64,000 nucleotides of DNA from Lepidonotus clava (lineage: Eukaryota > Annelida > Polychaeta > Phyllodocida > Polynoidae). Position 1 is the first letter of the stretch. Each line of letters opens with the position of its first letter. Where the stretch lies: NCBI GenBank assembly GCA_936440205.1, contig OW387145.1:12895396-12959395 (forward strand), given 5' to 3'. This document shows, in pieces, positions 56,980 through 64,000 of this stretch. The notes under the pieces were generated by a model. That model was not told the origin of the DNA. It did no database searches and saw nothing but the letters and a program-made list of their open reading frames with translations. The translations under genes and the position numbers were made by a program.

Positions 56980-59900
56980 ATGGGGAAAGGAGGCCTGAAT
57001 TGTTGTGTTCCACGTTGCACAAATTATTATGAGAAAACAAAAGATGACAAAGTAAGCTATATTGGATTCCCCAAGCAAGGGAATGGAAACGATGAGTGGA
57101 GAGCCAAACTCATTGCTGCTGTAAGTCGAAGCCGAAGTGACAAGTTCAACCCTGATACGGCAAAGATTTGCTCTGTTCACTTCGAGCCTAAGTGTCTCAT
57201 ATTTCATGGTAAGTGCTCATTCTGTATAATATTGACCATAGATCTGGCTTAGTTATCACACACTTGTCAAACTATAAGTACTGAAATTCTTTAGGCCAGT
57301 TAGGGAATATGAATCTACGTACACAATTTCCAGAAAATCTGCCCAAAATTAATTCATTTGCTGAGTGTTACTGTCAGTATATAGGGGGAATTGGGGTAAT
57401 TTCACGCACCTAATGCATGAAATTAGACTTGTAGCAAAGTCAGCAATTATTTTAACAAGGTATTTTCATGAGTTAATTAGCAAAATAGAAAATCCGTATT
57501 TCTATGGGGAAAGTCCTAAAAATAAGAAAGAATCACGGCAAAATAATGCATCACTATATTTCTGTTTATTTTTCAAATTATGTTCCTCATCACTATATTC
57601 CAATTTGTTTATGTTCAGAATTAAACGATCTGTTTATTTTGAAATATTAAACAAAATAAAATATTTTTTGAATACAAGAAAATATGCATTAATTGCAAAA
57701 ACATTGAATAATTCCTATCTATCTTTTCTGGCATAGTGGACCCAGTAGTACATTTAAAAAGCAATATCAATAAGCATTTACTGTCTGCCCAAACCGGTTG
57801 GATTTAGTTACAAATTGAATAATTGCAAGGAAATTACCGAAATTTGACAAACTTTGTTCTAATTTCACGCATTTATTATGTTTTATGTAGGCTTTTGTGG
57901 ATGAAATCAACACATGTTTCCATAATACAAAAAAACAACTTTTGGTTTCAAACTCTCCTCCTGTTCATAATGAATTAATCAAAATGATTTTTTAAAATCT
58001 TAAAATAACTAGTCTTAAATCGAATGCAATGCCAGTTTGATAAACAAGAACAGAAAACAGAAAAAATGCAAGGATATTTTCTATTCATTGGGGAAAAATT
58101 CATCTTTTTGATCCTATAACCATTAAATCAATCAGAATGTAGGTACAGGCGTTGCTGCATATATGTTTCAAATACATTTTTCATCATTTTTCTCTTTCAT
58201 GAAAATTTTAGGTCTAAGAGAAGTACACTGCGTGAAATTAGACACCTGCGTGAAATTACCCTGATTCTCCCTAGGGCCTAGTTATATCAATATTATCATA
58301 ATATCTGGTAGTAACTTTATCACAATAATCTAGGCTAGTTAAGAAAATGTAGGCCTATATTAACCAGTTTCTCTGTTTAGAAATTAAATGATTTTCAGGC
58401 CTGCCTTTGGCACTTTAAAAAACAGGACATTTACGATTTAGTATAAAATTAAAAAGGGATGTATCCATTTTTTCCATGCAGAACCATATTCAATGTATCC
58501 GACATGCCTATCTGATATTTTCTAATTGTAACTCTTGGGGCATGGGGAAAAATGTAATGGTATTTTGTTGGGTTTATATCACCAATATAAAGCTTATATG
58601 ATGGAAAACGTATTTGCCTTTTTATTTGTAAAATGGATGCATTGAAACAAGTAACAGACATGTAGGCCTATGCGCCAAATAAAATGTCCCATATCGCTAG
58701 CTGAACATTTCAATAAAAAGATATATTGAGGCCTAGACAGAATGTAACAAAATTGTGCCTGATATGACCATGTTTTACTGTAACCAGTAGCAACATTATT
58801 GCCAACAATACCAGTCTATTAAGTATAATAATATCATATCAACTGCTGGTGTTTTCCATGAGATAGAATTTATTCACAATTGATTTACAACTTAAGTTGA
58901 ATAACAAAATAAAAATCATTCACATCATACAAGGTGCTTCATACATACATATATTCATTTATCATGTATCAAAATTTGTAAAACGAACAATAATAACAAT
59001 TCATTCACACCAAATCATGAACATCAATATATCATTTGCAAGATATATTTCACATACATGTTGAATATTTCACAAAATTTCCCACTCTTAATTTAAAATA
59101 AAACAAGTGTATAGTTAACGAGAACAACCTTTTGGTGCTCAAAACACGTTTTCTAGGATAAGATTACAATTGTTCAGTTAACTGATTTCAAACTTTGTCA
59201 CTGATGCAGCATTTCCTATACATGTCATTCAAATTCTAGAGGCCTGTTGTACCAGAGGTAATGGAACACTAGCATTATGTTGTGAACAATTAGGAAAGTT
59301 TTGTTATACCGATCTAAAAAAAAAGTTCAGTGTCCCTTGTTTGAGAGATTTATGTCCAGGAAAATAAAGGTTTAGGGTTAAAAGGATTTTTGATTTTTCT
59401 ACATGAGAAATAAAATTTTCAGAAGCTTATAGTTATATATGATTAAAGGGAACCTAGCACATAATTAGAGTTTATGTGCTAGGTCACGTGCTATGTTCCC
59501 TTTAATCATCTAATTGACTATATATGTTGTATAAATCAAGGACTGATAATGTTGAGACAAATTTTTAAAAGCAAGACATCACCAAAGTGATACACAAACA
59601 AAATTAGCAAGTGATCAATTCTTATGTCACATGCCCAATTGGAGGTGATTTAGGGTGAATTTTGAAAATATGTTTGTGTTAAAGTGTAAAGCCTGTGAAA
59701 AAAAATGTTTGCCACCATTAAATTCAAAATACTATTCCTGACTACAAAACATTTTTTCAAAACTATGAAGTAAATATGTCCCCATAGTCGATGACAACCC
59801 CCCCAGTCAATGATACAGCATTACCACATCCCTAAAATCAATATAATGCTATGTTTTCACTAAATTTTCATCATTATATGGCAAAATATGTTGCATTCAT

Positions 59901-62900
59901 GAATTGCTGGTTTTCCCAAAAGGGTATTTTCTTTTGGAATTCCCTAATGTCCATGTAGGTGGGGAGAATACTGGAGAACTCGGGCCGTTGACAAACTTGT
60001 GCCCGGAGAAATCAGGCCGGGAGAACTCAGGCCACTGACAAACTCGTGCTGGGTAAAAAATTTTGTTCCTGAACGACCAAAATGGCTGATGAAAATTCTC
60101 TATTTACATTAGTTTGTAATCATCAAATATTTTTTTAACTACAGTTGTTTGGTGGAAACCCACCTTTAGATGTCACATGCGACATGGAGAACTTAGTGAC
60201 AGGTGACATGTCCTTTTCTTGAGTTTGACATTTGACATTGGGGTTCCCCATCAAGGGTCCCAGTTAATGACAGTGGGCCAGCCCAACAGTAACACTCACA
60301 GTTTCAAAAAAGATAAAGGGCGCCGGTCTTGGGCAGACTGGGTGGGCCTCCTCAACCTTATCAACGTAATCTCCACCTCCCCCCACTCCCTCTGCCCACT
60401 AACGGACCTCCCCTTCAAACCCTCCCCACACCAGTCCCCGACCTTATCATTGTCATATCACGGTCCGAATTAGCAAGCAGCCCGAGTTTGTGCAGATCCG
60501 AGTTCTCCAGTTACCGATGGGGAAGCCTTTATTAATTAAAGTTAAAGAAATTTGGTTTCCCACTGATAAGTAAAATAAATCCGCTTTTGAATGGTATATT
60601 GGCTGTTTTTGTATCTTGAATACCTCTAACAGTATTCTACTTTAAAAAAGATGGAAAAACGTTGGAAAATTGCCATTTTCCAGGTGGCTGCGGCTGGATT
60701 GGGGTCTTAAAGGTTAATAATGAAAAATAAAATTATATTTATATAACTCGATTTAAAGCTCATATACAAGAAATTCTGCAACTGGGCACATTTCATGAGA
60801 ATCGACCATATAATAAAGCAGTGTACTATTGTTTTGACTAGCTACTTAAGCTTGTTATTGCAATTATGCATTACCATTGAAGTCAAGACAGGGAGGGCTT
60901 GACAGAAAGGTGGGTAATATTAAAGTGATATAAAACTATTATTATGATTACAATCTTTAGCCTATCAACCATCCTTATGCATGCTTGCTTATTGATAGAA
61001 TCCTCAGTGTCATTGAATAGGAAAGAACATGTGATATCATTTTACAGTCTACAAGTATGGCCATGATTCAAAATCTCAAGCACTGTCCTTCCCTTTTGAC
61101 TACTAGTTTTAGATTTTATCACATCTACATTACAGGCAAAGGTTACACATTGGTCAAGGACAGCTTACCAACAATTAACATGCCGAAAAAGAGCATTGAG
61201 AAGACACCTACAGCTCCAAGGAAACTCCCAGTAAGGCTGAATTATGTTTCTTCTTTAAGAGGGTCTTGAAGATTACATCAGGCCGTACATCTTACATCAG
61301 GCCTATAACCAGAGGGGGGGGGGGGGTGGCGACCCTTCATCCCGCCCTACATTGAAAATTTTTCAAAAAGTTCTACCTTTCCTTAAAAAATTCAATGTTA
61401 AAACCCCAAGAAAATATTCAAAAGTTCCACTAGGCGAACCTCGCCATTCCCCTTTTTAGGTTGAAATTACGGAAATTATAGGCAAAAGTTCCACTCAAGG
61501 AACCTTGCCACCCTCCCACAGCCGAACCTGGTTACAGGCTTGTACATCTCTGTATAAATTGTTTGTAATTTATAGAAATATACGAATATAATATATGAAA
61601 GAATTGTCTGATTGCCCAAGGTGCTGGAAATGTTATTTCTTAAATGTTATTGGTCTAGATTAAAAACTGTCAGCCACTTGCCCATAGACTCTTGGTAATT
61701 TTAGACCATGTGTGCTACTGAATGTAAACAGTTGAATCAGATATTGTGAAATTGCCTGCCTAATCATTCATCCTAAAAAAATCTTTTAGTTTCCAAGACA
61801 GCCTCCACCAGTGCCTATGAGAGTTGCATTCCTGACGTTTCCTGACTTGATAAAAGAATCAAAGAAGTTAACCACTCCTTGGGTGGTGGTGTTAAGCACA
61901 ACAGACACCCTAGTCCTAGGGAAGATTAACACCAATTGTGACATTGAAGTCAAGGTTAGGTTTGATGGGAGTTTTCGGCCAACTGTCACCTACAGAGGTA
62001 AGTATTCTGCTTGAAAATTATCTTATGAAATTGGCCCTTCCATGGAAACTCAATATCCTGTAATGTATGTGCTTGTTGGTCAAGATGGGCTACTGTTATT
62101 AAAACGGAATTGGGAAAAGAAATTATGTTAACTTCTGATATATATTTAAATGTACTGAGAGTAACTATAGGAATAAAAACAAATAATATGTATATCTATC
62201 TATAATGAATGCATAAATGTATATATCGATGTAAGTTAAGAATAGATTGATCTATAGTTTTTCCATCATGTTTAGCTACTAATAATGATGTGAATAATGA
62301 AAAGTCTGTTAGTATACTTAACATTTTTCTGTTTTTTTAATTGAATTACCATCACATACATACATGTGCTTTTCATGATGAAAAAACAACGAAGTTATGG
62401 GACCTTCCATTAAGTATGCATTCATCAAAGGCAGAAGTGGGATCCAAAATCCTTTTAAATGTGTGTACATTCTAGTACAAAACCAATGTGTACTTTTGTC
62501 CAAGGGGGATGGGGGGTCTGAGATTTATCAAAATTTGTGTTACTATTAATTAGAAGGCCCTTATACCATTTTAGAAGTGGCAACTACAATAACATAAATC
62601 TCCTTGTGTATTGACGTATAGATAATTAAGATTTCATGTCTTCTTTAGAACACAAAGTAGTTTTACAATTGTCTTTCTTCCACCAGCAAAATCATGGCAT
62701 ACTTTCCTCCTTATCCAGGATTTCTTGTGCAGCGAGACTATGATGTTGAGGTCAATGGATTGCTGGCTCTCTGCAAGGAACTCCAAGCCATCAACTGGTG
62801 TCCTGGATCTGAACCCCGCAGCAAGACATGTTCAGTGGCTGTAGATGAAGCAGGTGTGTCCTATAGTAAAGAATTTTATAATAGATGAGAAATAAACACA

Positions 62901-63549
62901 GGCATACTCGCTTTTATAGCTTGGATGAATTAATGATGGTGATATTGCAATATTTGTCTAAAAATACATTTTCAAATTTATTTTTCAACGTTACAACCTG
63001 GCATTCATAATTCACAACTAGGCACATGCCAGGTATGTTTGACTTTTGGGAGAACCTTGAATCATGGAGGGTGAGGTAAACCACATGTACTACTTTGGTT
63101 ACAACCTATGCTTAAATGAGTAGGCAGAAATAGAATATGATATAAAATAGTTGACCAAATACATTTCAAAAGGGTTTCTAAAATCTAGGTAATGCTGAAC
63201 CAAAAAGTGTTATGAAAATTAAATCTATCATCATAATTAGTAAGACAGGTGAAAATATATCGGAATTAACCTTTTTTCAAGAGCTTCAGATTGTAATCTA
63301 AATTTTTATTTGCATTTTCTTATGATGCTAACAGGTTTCTGTAAGTCATGTGCTGCTGCTGTGGTCACCATGAAAGAACGAGCAGCAAGACCACTTTCAG
63401 CAAAAGCACCACTTTCCTCTGCATCAAGGCCTGCCCTCATTCAAGAAGTCAGATCAGTACGTTCACAACTCAAAGGTCATGATGCTGAACTACTTAAGGT
63501 TAAAAGAAGACTTGAAACAGAAACAGTACCGGTGTCTGAAGATGTAAAG
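56980..63549 (+). CDS. THAP-domain zinc-finger protein, 5' part of the gene
   Basis: Visible exons: 56,980-57,208, 61,136-61,230, 61,790-61,997, 62,687-62,853 and 63,335-63,549; the gene continues beyond the last donor (AAG|GTGAGT) and off the window. Exon 1 encodes a THAP DNA-binding domain: C9-x3-C13, C64-x2-H67, Trp40 and FP at 30-31. Exon 2 gives the usual basic LPTINMPKKS tail. Exon 3 (PWVVVLST ... FDGSFRPTVTYRG) is a block I associate with uncharacterised multi-copy animal proteins. Exon 5 has FCKSC and a coiled-coil start (LKVKRRLE). Junctions 1-2 (phase 1), 2-3 (phase 0) and 4-5 (phase 1) fit. Junction 3-4 is one base short: exon 3 ends in phase 1 but exon 4 reads on only in phase 2 (KIMAYFPPYPGF). 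That suggests a lost G at the acceptor, an assembly error, or a decaying copy. It may be a DNA-binding regulator or transposase-derived. Confidence 0.7.
57384..58271. mobile_element. Non-autonomous DNA transposon in THAP intron 1, TA target site
   Basis: The ends GGGGGAATTGGGGTAATTTC(ACGCA) and GGGAGAATCAGGGTAATTTC(ACGCA) are inverted with 3 mismatches in 25, and TA flanks both. The word TAATTTCACGC also recurs internally (about 57,860) and next to the right end, like subterminal transposase-binding repeats. The 123-codon frame inside shows no domain. Confidence 0.75.
58272..59425. other. Intron 1 of the THAP gene, nothing recognised
   Basis: AT-rich intronic sequence without structured features. 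Confidence 0.35.
59439..59509. mobile_element. Small foldback element, TTAAAGGGAAC ends
   Basis: The arms ATGATTAAAGGGAACCTAGC(AC) and GTGCTATGTTCCCTTTAATC(AT) pair with one mismatch in 22, and the flanking TATAGT words extend the symmetry. An inner ATGTGCTAGG copy shows partial internal duplication. Confidence 0.65.
59510..61135. other. Rest of THAP intron 1
   Basis: A GAGAACTCGGGCC-GTTGACAAACT-GTGC phrase repeats twice at about 59,974-60,050. No gene was seen. Confidence 0.35.
61300..61530. repeat. AAAAAGTTC-A-type repeat in THAP intron 2
   Basis: It is colinear with 42,565-42,720 and 43,500-43,590 (GGGTGGCG, TTTTTCAAAAAGTTC, GCAAAAGTTCCACTCA, CTTGCCACC). Confidence 0.5.
62399..62571. mobile_element. 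Short inverted-repeat element, GGGACCTTCCATTA ends, THAP intron 3
   Basis: It ends TAATTAGAAGGCCCT, an imperfect inverted copy of the start, with a G-rich middle. It is in the same family as 12,890-12,980. Confidence 0.5.
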
Positions 63550-64000
63550 GTGAGTCAATACATCATACAAACTGAAAATTCCAGAGATACTAAGGGACAT
63601 AAAGCTTGTCACCTCCTGAATACTGCTTACAGTAAAGTCTCATTATATACCCTTTCTGTAGAAGTGATTACTGTTACCAGATTTGATAAATCATTATTGT
63701 TGCATCATAACTATGAAGAAATAACCCTGAACAGCACAAGCTCAGTGCTTGTACATTTTGTTTGAGGGCATCTTCTAGTTCGAAAGAGCATGACAAGAAC
63801 TGTTGAGAATACAAATATCTCAACAGGGTAACTCCTAGTTTTCCCAGATCACATCACACATGTTTCAATTGATGTTTCTACTGTGTACATGATATGAGAA
63901 AGTTGATAAGCAGCTACTTGTTGGTATATGATATGTCAAGATAGCTTATATACTAAGGGAGTTATGAGTGTTTAAGCACGACCAATGCAACAGAGGCGTC
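63550..64000 (+). other. THAP gene intron running off the window
   Basis: The frame stays open for a while past the donor at 63,549/63,550 but shows no conserved sequence, so intron is the better reading. Confidence 0.5.

Noticed and set aside
57365-57736. 123-codon frame in the THAP intron
   Set aside because: It starts outside and runs into the MITE-like element, has no domain, and is AT-rich codon noise.

Overview
The window is animal (metazoan) nuclear DNA. It is AT-rich and full of repeats, with short GC-rich exons, GT-AG introns, LINE retrotransposons, many small inverted-repeat elements (MITEs), a tRNA-derived SINE and a THAP-domain gene. A candidate IL-6/G-CSF-style cytokine gene and the repeat families fit a marine invertebrate, perhaps a non-vertebrate deuterostome. 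The species cannot be fixed from the sequence alone.

Layout. 1-2,960: LINE on the minus strand with an uninterrupted endonuclease/reverse-transcriptase ORF. 2,960-10,470: no gene seen; it holds a hammerhead-ribozyme-like motif (5,510-5,550, minus) and a decayed tandem repeat invaded by a MITE (7,440-8,290). 10,749-12,566: large 3' terminal exon of an unrecognised plus-strand gene ending in a paired SILK/RVxF (protein phosphatase 1 docking) tail, preceded by a tandem duplication of its splice acceptor. 17,373-18,623: uninterrupted gene for a T4 Rnl2-type RNA ligase. 22,121-22,893: minus-strand exon with one membrane span and a long cytoplasmic tail. 23,000-38,400: mostly repeats, with three weak exon candidates. 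38,430-40,983: second LINE, split by a 386-bp palindrome-rich insertion. 41,000-48,700: repeats, two 5'-truncated LINE tails and a tRNA-Cys-like SINE. 48,924-54,626: complete five-exon gene for a small secreted helical protein. 56,980-63,549: first five visible exons of a THAP zinc-finger gene that runs off the right edge.

The most notable item is the five-exon gene. It has a TATA box, a first exon coding only ATG+G, intron phases 1-0-0-0, a signal peptide, four predicted helices laid out over exons 2-5 as in IL-6 and G-CSF, and AU-rich 3' UTR motifs. I read it as a candidate invertebrate class I (IL-6/LIF/G-CSF-like) cytokine. The Rnl2-type ligase is the second most notable gene. The genes do not look co-functional: they lie on both strands, are kilobases apart, and share only GC-rich coding sequence in an AT-rich background.
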